From assembly GCA_030544225.1 (NCBI GenBank), contig CM060486.1, positions 2,356,001 to 2,420,000 on the forward strand: a stretch of 64,000 nt of DNA, written 5' to 3'. The notes under the pieces were generated by a model, which was not told the DNA's origin, did no database searches, and saw only the letters and a program-made list of their open reading frames with translations. Positions 9,233 through 20,362 of the stretch are shown one piece after another. The stretch is from Skeletonema marinoi. Its lineage: Eukaryota > Bacillariophyta > Thalassiosirophyceae > Thalassiosirales > Thalassiosiraceae. The position numbers were made by a program, and so were the translations under genes. Each line of letters opens with the position of its first letter. Positions within the stretch are counted from its first letter, which is position 1.

Positions 9233-12189
9233 ATGAGATCATCGTCGTCATCATCTCAGCAGCCCACCGCCTTTGTGGGAGGAGCGGAGCGAGCTCGTCG
9301 GAATGCTCGTAAACGCCAATCGATGCCAAACCCCAATTTTCACAGAAAACGGCATCAAAAGAAGAATGAGTGTTACGCAACAACATCATCGCCCTATCCA
9401 AAGTCCATGAAAGTAAATGATCGGTTCTTCGGATCTCTTCTCTCTTCATCAACAAAACGTTTGAGTGAGTCGGAATCAGATGCAGCTGCGTATCAGGCAG
9501 TTATGCAGCAAGCTTGTTCACTTCTGGCGGTGCCGTGTATTCCAACACCAGCAAAGCTCGTCAACTCTCCGCTATTGAAAAAGTTAGATGCTTCAAGAGA
9601 TAATGCAAGATCGCATCACTTACTGCAGCGATCTTGCTCATTTCTTAGCAACGCGTCATCAACAACTTCAACTAGCACGTCTTCCTCCACATATGAAAAT
9701 GCACGAGAATATTACATGTCAAAGGCTCCTCTCATTTTAGAGGAGAGTCGGTATATACTATCTGAATCAATAGCAAAGCAAGCACACAGGAGACGCGGCA
9801 TCTGTTCATTTCAACTCGAGTTCATATCAATGGAAGAAAGATATCCAAACATATCATACGATTTGCGTCAATACTCACCTCTTCAACTAAACTTTCGAAT
9901 CACTGACACATCGTGTAAGGAAAAGAGTAGTTCCAAATTCACACGGCCGGGAAGTGTTTTCCTGATTAGTCAAAGCCAACTATCGTCACAACAAAAAAGG
10001 AGAGGGAAGATAAATGACAAAGAGGATAATCATTCCTCTTCTGTCTTGGCGTGTATCATGCCCAGCTACCAGTCAAGATCAAAGAATTCAAAAGGTGATG
10101 ATTCCAATACTCTGTCCCTCATGATATTCAACAGAGATGGTATTGATCTTCGTCAACTTTCAGATTGCAATGGTGAAGATACAGACAACAACGCAAAGGA
10201 GAAAGTTGTATTTAGAGCTGCATTTTTAGTTACACTAATCTCATATCAGCGTCAAATGGACGCAATTTTGAGACAAGCAAAGGTGCCATTTATGCCTAAG
10301 CTGTTGGGGCAAAAGAACGCAACCCATATTCGATTCAACGATAGCTCAGATGATGAAGAAGATGAAGAGATCGTGTGCGACATTGACGAAGAACATCAGA
10401 TACAGGAAGGGTTTTATGTAGACGAAGGCGAAGAAGGCACAACCGACAACACAGAAGATGATGATGACGAGGTGGAGAGCAGAAATAGCCTCGCTGCATT
10501 ACTTGACAAGCTTCCAAAATTGAATCCTACACAAGAACGTGCGGCAAAAAGCTTTTTAGACTCACGAAATTCGTTACAGCTTGTTCAGGGCCCTCCAGGT
10601 GAGCCTTCAATCAGACACTGGTAGTTCCTAGTCTGCTGCTTCGCCTATTTTCATTTCATCTCACCTTCATTTGTTTCATTGCGTCCATCTTAGGTACGGG
10701 TAAGAGTACGTTCCTTGTCAATGTCATATGTCGTCGATTAGCGACGGATTCAAAAGCAAGAATATTAGTAACTGCACCAACGAATAGAGCTGTTACTGTC
10801 CTTGCTCAACGTTTTCTTGACGTTGTCAACAGTTGTGACGGTGATCTTTTGCATGATTGTAATGCAGTATTGGTGGGAGTTGAAGACAAACTGATACCTA
10901 ACAATGCAAATGACCCAGGTTATATGCCCGTCGATATACTGCCCTCATCGCTGCAGAGTATCTTTGCTTACACATGGATAGATTCGATCAAGAATGAATA
11001 CGTCAATATTATAAAATCACTCAAAACATCACGAGTTTCCTTTGATGCGTTAGTCAAAGATGCAACAAATATCAGCAACAAACTCTGCAATAGCCTTCCT
11101 GGAGCTCGGACGGTTATACATTACTCTTGGAGGATTGTTCAAGAACTGACGATAGCAATGCAGGAGAATGACCCTGTATATCAAGAATTTTTAGTAGGAG
11201 GCGGCCCGTCAGTATCACCTGTTGATACAGCAATCAGTCATATTGAACTTCTCATAGACGCAATTGATGAGTTCGACAATGCAGTTCCCGAGTTACTATC
11301 TACTGCTCGTGTCATTTTTTGTACATTAAGTACAGCCGGCGCATCCATTTTGAAGCAAACACGAAAGATCGACGATGTACTCATTGATGAAGCTGCTTGC
11401 GCCACGGAATGTGAAATTGCTATTCCTTTTCACTTGCGACCAGATCGTTGCCTCGCTGTTGGTGATCCACTGCAGCTACCACCAACAATAATGAGTCCGC
11501 ATGCAGCGGAGTTGGGCCTTTCCAGATCAATGCACGCTAGGTTGATGAATGATTGTGGGCATGAGTTCGTCATGCTCGATTACCAGTATCGAATGAAACC
11601 ACAAATTAGCTCCTTTCCCAACGCTCAGTTCTATCAAGGTAAAATTTTGGATGGCAAGAATGTTATCAGCAAGGACTACTCTAGCAGATTTTCACTTCGA
11701 CCGGAAATCCCATACTCTTTTATCAACGTGCCGGAGGGCAAAGAGTTCCAAGACTCTGGTGGGTCATATGCAAATAAGGAAGAGTGTGACGTAGTGGTGG
11801 ATCTTGTTGAAATAATATCTACGCTTTCTGGAAAAGCAGATTTGGATGAGGACAGATTGCGAATTATCACATTCTATCAGGGCCAAGTCAACCATCTTAA
11901 ACGAGTTCTTGCAAAAAAAGGATTTCATGGAGTTATGGTTGCTACAGTAGATAGTTCTCAGGGATGTGAGGCTGACGTGATTATTGTTAGCTTCGTTCGA
12001 TCGTCAGATAAGAAAGGTGTCTATCATGCAACTGGCTTCCTAGCTGATGATCGGCGGATTAATGTTGCTCTCACTCGAGCAAGACATCAGCTTGTGTGTG
12101 TCGGTAACAAGGGAACTCTTGGGTCAGAGGGATCCGAAGTATTAAGAAATCTTGTGTTGGATGCAGAGCAGAGAGGCTGCATTGTTTAA
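9233..12189 (+). CDS. SF1 (UPF1/SEN1-like) RNA/DNA helicase, two exons
   Basis: ATP-dependent superfamily 1B helicase, 953 aa after splicing. Exon 1 is 9233-10598 and exon 2 is 10694-12189. The 95-bp intron (GTGAGC to CTTAG) falls inside Walker A, and joining the exons restores GPPGTGKS at about residues 453-460. Residues 1-430 are mostly disordered or helical, with an acidic stretch at about 365-420. The helicase motifs run in order: motif I GPPGTGKS, motif II DEAA (IDEAACATECE), motif III GDPLQLPPT, motif IV YQYRM, motif V VDSSQGCEADVIIVSFVR, and motif VI NVALTRARHQL. Relatives act in RNA surveillance, transcription termination or DNA repair. The exact subfamily cannot be settled from motifs. 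The true start is the first ATG (9233), because upstream frame extension uses only GTG. Confidence 0.93.
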
Positions 12190-12258
12190 AAGCAAATTTA
12201 CTATTGTTACAGACATTAATTAACTTTTGCATTTCTTTCCGGCACAAAGCTATTATTA

Positions 12259-14052
12259 TTATTCTTTTTCGACATATTCAACTTCGATGGCAACATCTTC
12301 ATCAAATGGCACATTCTTGGTTGTTACATTTGCACCACCATCGTCTGTACCCATAACGATGTTGGCGAGAGCCTCAAATGCATCAAGGACTTGGCAGCCT
12401 GCGTCCACCGCCAAAGACCCAAAGGTATCCAAGAAGTCCCCTTCGTCATTATTTCTAGGCATAGCTGATTCTGCTTGACGCTTCTTTCTCTGTCCATTAG
12501 ACCTTGTACCGCGATCGCTGGCCAATGATGAAATGACACTATCGTTATTGGTCGTCGAATTCATTTCAGATTGGTTTGTGAACTCGGATAATGACCCGTC
12601 GGTATCGACGTAAGTTGATCTGCTTTTCTGCGTGACACGAACAACATCTGACTTTTGTGACTTTTGCGACGAATCTTTTGTCGACCCGGATTGTTGGGAT
12701 GCGTTGTCCCAGTGATTTTGCTTGACTTTATCAATTGATGCAAATGCAAAATTTCGCAATTGATTCGAAGATACTGTGCTCTCCACGATGTTATCATTCC
12801 TGCTCGGTTCATCAAAGGGCGAATCAGCTTTGATTTGTGTGATATCATCCCTCTTCCCAACAACTGAATTGGAGAGCATCGTAGAGTATTCGCCTAAATC
12901 ATTCGTCTCTCCCATTGCAATAGGTGGTGCACTTGTTTCCAAAGTAGCTGCAGTCTTTTTCATTAGCCTATCCTTAGAAGCTCTCTCCAGTGCCCTTGTT
13001 TCCAAAGTAGCTGCAGTCTTTTTCATTAGCATATCCTTAGAAGCTCTCTCTCGAAGGATGCTCTTTGTCGTGCTCCTATTAGTATCTGCACCAGAACCAT
13101 TTGCTTTGACACTAACTCCTCGACCAGTTAAAATTGGTCCATTCTTTCGTTTTTCCTTCAGAAACTTCTTCGCTCGTGTTGACAAAGTTGATGCATGAGA
13201 AGTGTCAGTTGCTCCCGAAAGCACGCTCTCAGTAGATTTCACAGATAAGATATTAGGCGCAGGCTGATTCGCACTATTGCTTTTTGGTGAAACAGGAGAA
13301 ACAGCTGCAGAGACATCAAATGGTGCTTCTTCCTCTTCTGCTTTTGCTTTCATAGGCTGTCGGATATTCTTTGAGCCGAAGACGTCTTGATTGAAAGTCG
13401 ATTGTGGTGATTGCTTATGCTGCAGACGCGGCGGTGAGAGTGGCAACACTACCGGATCCCTCTCCACCTTCGAAGTATTGATATTATTATTAAGTGTTTG
13501 CCGCTCCCTCTCCACCTTCGAAGTATTGATATTATTAAGTGCTTGCACCTCTGTTGCTGGTTTTGCCACCGGGGCAGATGTGCGGTTGGCTCCATTTGCA
13601 GCTGTTGTTTTTGCGGTTGAAGAATTTTCCCTCGATTCTTTGCGATCATTACTATTTCCTTTCCCTCTATTCCTCCAATATGACATGGCGGCAGCTGCGT
13701 CAATTTCCCCATCATCTTCATCATCGCTTAAGCTCGCGTGAACTGGGATAGGATCATTGCTTGGAATACTTTTTGTTTCAACTTCATATGTTCGGCGCTG
13801 TTGTTTGTTCGGAGAACTCAAGAACGGTGCATCCCCTTCCGCAGAATCGGTAGAGAATGATTTTTGGATCAATTTTGCAGTCTTAAACAAGTGGGACTTG
13901 TCCTTGGAAAGTGTTGACGACGGTGCGTATGGTTTGGATAGAGACTGCACACGGTTGTGAACATTGCCGAGATGTTGAGCAGGAGCAGGAGGAGCTTTCA
14001 CCCCCGATTCCAGCTGGTTCAACCTTTTGATACGTTCCTGCACCGATGACAT
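12259..14052 (-). CDS. Disordered protein with recent internal tandem duplications
   Basis: The protein has 597 aa, is rich in Ser, Lys, Asn, Thr and Ala, and is unlikely to be globular over most of its length. It begins MSSVQERIKRLNQLE. Two tandem duplications are visible. One is a 21-aa unit, ERASKDMLMKKTAATLETRAL, repeated as ERASKDRLMKKTAATLET (DNA about 12936-13055). The other is a 15-16-aa unit, LNNINTSKVERERQT, repeated (about 13453-13545). The C-terminal about 45 residues (DEGDFLDTFGSLAVDAGCQV onward) look more ordered and acidic, and could be a conserved short domain or an interaction motif. The family is not recognised. It converges with the helicase gene, with 70 bp between stops. 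Confidence 0.75.
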   Translation of the reverse strand: MSSVQERIKRLNQLESGVKAPPAPAQHLGNVHNRVQSLSKPYAPSSTLSKDKSHLFKTAKLIQKSFSTDSAEGDAPFLSSPNKQQRRTYEVETKSIPSNDPIPVHASLSDDEDDGEIDAAAAMSYWRNRGKGNSNDRKESRENSSTAKTTAANGANRTSAPVAKPATEVQALNNINTSKVERERQTLNNNINTSKVERDPVVLPLSPPRLQHKQSPQSTFNQDVFGSKNIRQPMKAKAEEEEAPFDVSAAVSPVSPKSNSANQPAPNILSVKSTESVLSGATDTSHASTLSTRAKKFLKEKRKNGPILTGRGVSVKANGSGADTNRSTTKSILRERASKDMLMKKTAATLETRALERASKDRLMKKTAATLETSAPPIAMGETNDLGEYSTMLSNSVVGKRDDITQIKADSPFDEPSRNDNIVESTVSSNQLRNFAFASIDKVKQNHWDNASQQSGSTKDSSQKSQKSDVVRVTQKSRSTYVDTDGSLSEFTNQSEMNSTTNNDSVISSLASDRGTRSNGQRKKRQAESAMPRNNDEGDFLDTFGSLAVDAGCQVLDAFEALANIVMGTDDGGANVTTKNVPFDEDVAIEVEYVEKE

Positions 14053-14116
14053 CTTTTATATTGTCATCAGCAGCAGACACCTACGCAAGAAACTGTGTAA
14101 AGATATTTCATCAATA

Positions 14117-14554
14117 ATGAGTATGCGTACATCGTCTCGCCAAACAGCCCTCATTTCATCATTGATCCTACTTTTGTTCAAGTGTGCTGCGCTGTGGATT
14201 GTTGTCCCGCCAAAGAGGGCTGCTGCTGAACCCGTTGTTTCGTTGATAGAGACAACAGAAGCATCTACGAGAGCAAGGCCGGAAGAAGACTTGCCAGGAT
14301 CAATTCCATCAGAGATAGAAACGTCTGCTTCACGGCCATCGGGAGAGGTGGCAAACCTTGATCGCTTCACATGCTTCCCAGGTTCTCGCGCTGCTGTAGT
14401 CTCAAATGAGCGCTTGGTCGATGCCGCCGCAGTCGATGTTGATGTTGCAAAAGAAGTTGCGCTAGAAAACATCATTGATTGGTGGGAGAGGCTTTTGTGC
14501 GTGCGCGTGCTTTGTGAGAATACCAGCTGGCGTGTTCTCCGGAGAAACTACTGA
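14117..14554 (+). CDS. Possible small secreted or membrane-anchored protein
   Basis: A frame of 145 aa starts at the ATG at 14117. It begins with a short basic stretch (MSMRTSSRQ) and a hydrophobic segment of about 20 residues (TALISSLILLLFKCAALWIVV), which could be a signal peptide or anchor. The remainder is rich in Ala, Glu, Ser and Val and has no known domain. The opposite strand (14056-14475) is also open with an ATG, and neither reading has a recognisable family. The plus reading is preferred because of the signal-like N-terminus and because it would pair divergently with the gene ending at 14052. Expression is unproven. Confidence 0.35.
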   Translation: MSMRTSSRQTALISSLILLLFKCAALWIVVPPKRAAAEPVVSLIETTEASTRARPEEDLPGSIPSEIETSASRPSGEVANLDRFTCFPGSRAAVVSNERLVDAAAVDVDVAKEVALENIIDWWERLLCVRVLCENTSWRVLRRNY

Positions 14555-15136
14555 GAGATGTACATTACTCAAAAAAGAAATGAATGAGAGATGAGAGATG
14601 TACACTACTCACAAGAAAGAGAAAGAAGAAAATGCTCGCCAACGAGACTAAAGTAGAACATACGCTTAAGGTAGGAACTAGTAGGGGAATTTAATACTTA
14701 CTACTAATTTACTGTATGTCCAACTCGTATGTACGTCGTACATACATATGTGTGCTACAGGTAGATTTGTCACATACACAGACACGCGTTCGAGGTCCGT
14801 CGATTTCCGGAATAAGCCTAATCTTCTAACGAAGCTTGGATTATCACGCAATATTTGTATTAACAGCGAGACTACTTCTATACATACTACTATCTCAACC
14901 AGAATAGACCACTAAGACTAAACGTAAAAGCAAATGTCACTCACTTCATATTGATATTGAAGTTGATATTGATTTGTCATTATCAAGAATGAATGGTGGT
15001 TAAAAAAGTATGTCACAAAATGCTGCACTTACGATGATGTACAAGAGCGAAACCATACTCAATAGAATGAGAAAAGGCAATCAACTATGGTCAAATGTCG
15101 ACCTGGCAGACGTACCAACTTGGGCCTTATCATTTT
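14555..15136. other. AT-rich spacer left of the satellite array
   Basis: This 0.58-kb stretch has no coding potential. It contains short repeats (GAATGAGAGATGAGAGATG near 14578) and a perfect 9-bp stem palindrome GTATGTACG-T-CGTACATAC at about 14729-14747. Several TACTTACTACT-like words lie around it. The tandem array begins at its right end. Confidence 0.45.
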
Positions 15137-18100
15137 CGACGCCGATACGCCCAACCAATGCTTGAGCCGTGTAAAAGATGCTTCTATACTATCATGGCCA
15201 ACTATAATGGGTCACTACAAGCTATGGATCGCAATAATAACAGCGTGAGATACGATATGGCCGTCAACTGAGGAGCTTGTGGCGACAAAGATGTCCTCAT
15301 CAGGTCAACTACGCCGTTGTACCGACGCCAATACGCCCAACCAATGCTTGAGCCGAGATAAAGATGCTTCTATACTATCATGGTCAACTATAATGGGTCA
15401 CTACAAGCTATGGATCGCAATAATAACAGCGTGAGATACGATATGGCCGTCAACTGAGGAGCTTGTGGCGACAAAGATGTCCTCATCAGGTCAACTACGC
15501 CGTTGTACCGACGCCAATACGCCCAACCAATGCTTGAGCCGAGATAAAGATGCTTCTATACTATCATGGTCAACTATAATGGGTCACTACAAGCTATGGA
15601 TCGCAATAATAACAGCGTGAGATACGATATGGCCGTCAACTGAGGAGCTTGTGGCGACAAAGATGTCCTCATCAGGTCAACTACGCCGTTGTAGCGACGC
15701 CGATACGCCCAACCAATGCTTGAGCCGTGATAAAGATGCTTCTATACTATCATGGCCAACTATAATGGGTCACTAGAAGCTGTTGATTGCCATATTCACA
15801 GCGTGAGAGACGATATGGCCGTCAACTGAGGAGCTCGCGGCGACCCAGATGGCCTCATCAGGTCACCTACGCCGTTGTAGCGACTCCGATACGACCAACC
15901 AATGCTTGAGCCGTGTAAAAGATGCTTCTATACTATCATGGCCAACTATAATGGGTCACTACAAGCTATGGATCGCAATAATAACAGCGTGAGATACGAT
16001 ATGGCCGTCAACTGAGGAGAATGTGGCGACAAAGATGTCCTCATCAGGTCACCTACGCCGTTGTAGCGACTCCGATACGACCAACCAATGCTTGAGCCGT
16101 GATAAAGATGCTTCTATACTATCATGGCCAACTATAATGGGTCACTAGAAGCTGTTGATTGCCATATTCACAGCGTGAGAGACGATATGGCCGTCAACTG
16201 AGGAGCTCGCGGCGACCCAGATGGCCTCATCAGGTCACCTACGCCGTTGTAGCGACTCCGATACGACCAACCAATGCTTGAGCCGTGTAAAAGATGCTTC
16301 TATACTATCATGGCCAACTATAATGGGTCACTAAAAGCTATGGATCGCAATAATAACAGCGTGAGAGACGATATGGCCGTCAACAGAGGAGAATGTGGCG
16401 ACCCAGATGGCCTCATCAGGTCACCTACGCCGTTGTAGCGACTCCGATACGACCAACCAATGCTTGAGCCGTGTAAAAGATGCTTCTATACTATCATGGC
16501 CAACTATAATGGGTCACTAGAAGCAGTGGATTATCATATTCACAGCGTGGGATACGATATGGCCGTCAACTGAGGAGCTCGCGGCGACCCAAATGGCCTC
16601 ATCAGATCACCTACGCCGTTGTAGCGACGCCGATACGACCAACCAATGCTTGAGCCGTGTAAAAGATGCTTCTATACTATCATGGCCAACTATAATGGGT
16701 CACTAAAAGCTATGGATCGCAATAATAACAGCGTGAGATACGATATGGCCGTCAACTGAGGAGATTATGGCGACCCAAATGGCCTCATCAGATCACCTAC
16801 GCCGTTGTAGCGACTCCGATACGACCAACCAATGCTTGAGCCGTGTAAAAGATGCTTCTATACTATCATGGCCAACTATAATGGGTCACTAGAAGCTGTT
16901 GATTGCGATAATTACAGCGTGAGAGACGATATGGCCGTCAACTGAGGAGCTCGCGGCGACCCAGATGGCCTCATCAGGTCACCTACGACGTTGTAGCGAC
17001 TCCGATACGACCAACCAATGCTTGAGCCGTGTAAAAGATGCTTCTATACTATCATGGCCAACTATAATGGGTCACTAAAAGCTATGGATCGCAATAATAA
17101 CAGCGTGAGAGACGATATGGCCGTCAACAGAGGAGAATGTGGCGACCCAGATGGCCTCATCAGGTCACCTACGCCGTTGTAGCGACTCCGATACGACCAA
17201 CCAATGCTTGAGCCGTGTAAAAGATGCTTCTATACTATAATGGGTCACTAGAAGCAGTGGATTATCATATTCACAGCGTGGGATACGATATGGCCGTCAA
17301 CTGAGGAGATTATGGCGACCCAAATGGCCTCATCAGGTCACCTACGCCGTTGTAGCGACTCCGATACGACCAACCAATGCTTGAGCCGTGTAAAAGATGC
17401 TTCTATACTATCATGGCCAACTATAATGGGTCACTAAAAGCTATGGATCGCAATAATAACAGCGTGAGATACGATATGGCCGTCAACTGAGGAGATTATG
17501 GCGACCGAAATGGCCTCATCAGATCACCTACGCCGTTGTAGCGACTCCGATACGACCAACCAATGCTTGAGCCGTGTAAAAGATGCTTCTATACTATCAT
17601 GGCCAACTATAATGGGTCACTAGAAGCTGTTGATTGCGATAATTACAGCGTGAGAGACGATATGGCCGTCAACTGAGGAGCTCGCGGCAACCCAGATGGC
17701 CTCATCAGGTCACCTACGACGTTGTAGCGACTCCGATACGACCAACCAATGCTTGAGCCGTGTAAAAGATGCTTCTATACTATCATGGCCAACTATAATG
17801 GGTCACTAAAAGCTATGGATCGCAATAATAACAGCGTGAGATACGATATGGCCGTCAACTGAGGAGATTATGGCGACCCAAATGGCCTCATCAGATCACC
17901 TACGCCGTTGTAGCGACTCCGATACGACCAACCAATGCTTGAGCCGTGTAAAAGATGCTTCTATACTATCATGGCCAACTATAATGGGTCACTAGAAGCT
18001 GTTGATTGCGATAATTACAGCGTGAGAGACGATATGGCCGTCAACTGAGGAGCTCGCGGCGACCCAGATGGCCTCATCAGGTCACCTACGACGTTGTAGC

Positions 18101-19930
18101 GACTCCGATACGACCAACCAATGCTTGAGCCGTGTAAAAGATGCTTCTATACTATCATGGCCAACTATAATGGGTCACTAAAAGCTATGGATCGCAATAA
18201 TAACAGCGTGAGAGACGATATGGCCGTCAACAGAGGAGAATGTGGCGACCCAGATGGCCTCATCAGGTCACCTACGCCGTTGTAGCGACTCCGATACGAC
18301 CAACCAATGCTTGAGCCGTGTAAAAGATGCTTCTATACTATCATGGCCAACTATAATGGGTCACTAGAAGCAGTGGATTATCATATTCACAGCGTGGGAT
18401 ACGATATGGCCGTCAACTGAGGAGATTATGGCGACCCAAATGGCCTCATCAGGTCACCTACGCCGTTGTAGCGACTCCGATACGACCAACCAATGCTTGA
18501 GCCGTGTAAAAGATGCTTCTATACTATCATGGCCAACTATAATGGGTCACTAAAAGCTATGGATCGCAATAATAACAGCGTGAGATACGATATGGCCGTC
18601 AACTGAGGAGATTATGGCGACCCAAATGGCCTCATCAGATCACCTACGCCGTTGTAGCGACTCCGATACGACCAACCAATGCTTGAGCCGTGTAAAAGAT
18701 GCTTCTATACTATCATGGCCAACTATAATGGGTCACTAGAAGCTGTTGATTGCGATAATTACAGCGTGAGAGACGATATGGCCGTCAACTGAGGAGCTCG
18801 CGGCGACCCAGATGGCCTCATCAGGTCACCTACGACGTTGTAGCGACTCCGATACGACCAACCAATGCTTGAGCCGTGTAAAAGATGCTTCTATACTATC
18901 ATGGCCAACTATAATGGGTCACTAAAAGCTATGGATCGCAATAATAACAGCGTGAGAGACGATATGGCCGTCAACAGAGGAGAATGTGGCGACCCAGATG
19001 GCCTCATCAGGTCACCTACGCCGTTGTAGCGACTCCGATACGACCAACCAATGCTTGAGCCGTGTAAAAGATGCTTCTATACTATCATGGCCAACTATAA
19101 TGGGTCACTAGAAGCAGTGGATTATCATATTCACAGCGTGGGATACGATATGGCCGTCAACTGAGGAGATTATGGCGACCCAAATGGCCTCATCAGATCA
19201 CCTACGCCGTTGTAGCGACTCCGATACGACCAACCAATGCTTGAGCCGTGTAAAAGATGCTTCTATACTATCATGGCCAACTATAATGGGTCACTAAAAG
19301 CTATGGATCGCAATAATAACAGCGTGAGATACGATATGGCCGTCAACTGAGGAGATTATGGCGACCGAAATGGCCTCATCAGATCACCTACGCCGTTGTA
19401 GCGACTCCGATACGACCAACCAATGCTTGAGCCGTGTAAAAGATGCTTCTATACTATCATGGCCAACTATAATGGGTCACTAAACTTGTTTGATTTCCAT
19501 ATGGACAGCGTGAGATACGATATGGTGCTAGAGAGTAGTTCCGGCGACTGACTCAGGTGGTGTCATCAGGTCACCTACGACGTTGTAGCGTCGGCTACAC
19601 TCTGAACAAATGCTTCATCGATGCTTCTATACTATCATGGCCAACTATAATGGGTCACTAGAAGCTGTTGATTGCGATAATCATAGCGTGAGATACGATA
19701 TGGTGCTAGAGAGTAGTGCTTGCGGCCATGTCAAATTCGACCTCTTCAGGTCACCTAAGAAGCTGCAGCAAAGCTAATACGTAATAATAGAGCATGAGTA
19801 GTGGCATATATCCGTCTATATTATCGTAGGCTAACATAATGGGCCACGAGAAGCGGTATGTTACTATATTCACGTCGTTAGATACGATATGGTGCTAGAG
19901 AGTAGTCCTCGCGGCCATCTCAAATTGAGT
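15137..19930 (+). repeat. Satellite array, 186-bp monomer, with 744-bp higher-order repeat
   Basis: The array is built of tandem direct repeats. The word CCAACCAATGCTTGAGCCG recurs at 15151 and then every 186 bp up to 19416. The single exception is a 173-bp unit starting at 17197, which lacks 13 bp between two ACTAT words. That gives 24 clear monomers, plus about two decayed ones to roughly 19930 that share GATACGATATGGTGCTAGAG at 185-189-bp spacing. Monomers fall into variant classes. From 16267 the order is C-D-E-F, C-D-E-F, E-F, C-D-E-F, C-D-E, a four-monomer higher-order unit of 744 bp. The left part mixes two other types. Every frame is closed by stops within each unit, so it is non-coding. 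GC content is moderate and no terminal element structure is visible. Confidence 0.97.
16267..19415 (+). repeat. Higher-order (4 x 186 bp) block inside the satellite
   Basis: The variant classes were told apart by the segment after GGGTCACTA. C has AAAGCTATGG with CAACAGAGGAGAATG. D has GAAGCAGTGGATTATC. E has AAAGCTATGG with GAGGAGATTATGG. F has GAAGCTGTTGATTGCG. Full CDEF units start at 16267, 17011 and 18114. An E-F half-unit lies at 17742-18113, and the last copy (18858 on) ends after E. Copies of the same class differ by only a few bases, so the 744-bp unit has been amplified or homogenised more recently than the monomers diverged. Confidence 0.9.
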
Positions 19931-20023
19931 GGTTCGAAGACGAATATTGCAACATTGAAGTGATGGGTTTCCAACCTTCAGGACTTGTCATGCAACAATT
20001 ATCGATGCCTTTCATTAGTTGTC

Positions 20024-20362
20024 CTAGCAGTCTAGCACCAATCCAATTGCTCTGTGCCAACTGAATCTGTTCCCTGCAGATGGAGCGCCTGTTACCAAAC
20101 CCTCTCCCTCTCCAATCAATCCATCGCTCGAGCAGTTCACCAAAGATCCAAGAAGACTGCCTTGTAAGGGTGCAGCTGCCGCTCTCATTATGATCGGTTT
20201 GGCCTTCATCGGAGGAGCGACGCATAACGGTGGCGGATCTTCCAACAAGGAGATTTCAATCTTGGGACAACCCGCGAGTACATTCTTCATTGTAGCATCT
20301 AGTGCAATAACCCCAGTTGAAGTCCCTGTGCCTAGTGAGACCTTCATTGTGGATATTCTCAT
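20024..20362 (-). CDS. Doubtful 112-aa open frame
   Basis: An ATG-started frame of 112 aa (MRISTMKVSLGTGTSTG...) lies right of the satellite. It is rich in Gly, Ala, Leu and Pro and has no recognisable domain, signal peptide or membrane helix. A second minus-strand frame overlaps it. It may be a gene remnant or chance. I list it because it is the only ATG frame over 100 aa between the array and the DHHC gene. Confidence 0.2.
   Translation of the reverse strand: MRISTMKVSLGTGTSTGVIALDATMKNVLAGCPKIEISLLEDPPPLCVAPPMKAKPIIMRAAAAPLQGSLLGSLVNCSSDGLIGEGEGLVTGAPSAGNRFSWHRAIGLVLDC

Noticed and set aside
14056-14475. 139-aa minus-strand frame opposite the candidate small secreted protein
   Set aside because: No signal or domain is visible. 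Its low-complexity Ala/Ser/Thr N-terminus looks like antisense of the plus frame. It remains possible but is less favoured.
14786-14798. tRNA B-box-like word GCGTTCGAGGTCC
   Set aside because: No matching A box, acceptor stem or anticodon arm could be built around it.
15137-19930. CRISPR-like array of regular repeats
   Set aside because: The units are contiguous 186-bp monomers without unique spacers, the flanking genes are eukaryotic, and no cas genes are present. It is a satellite.
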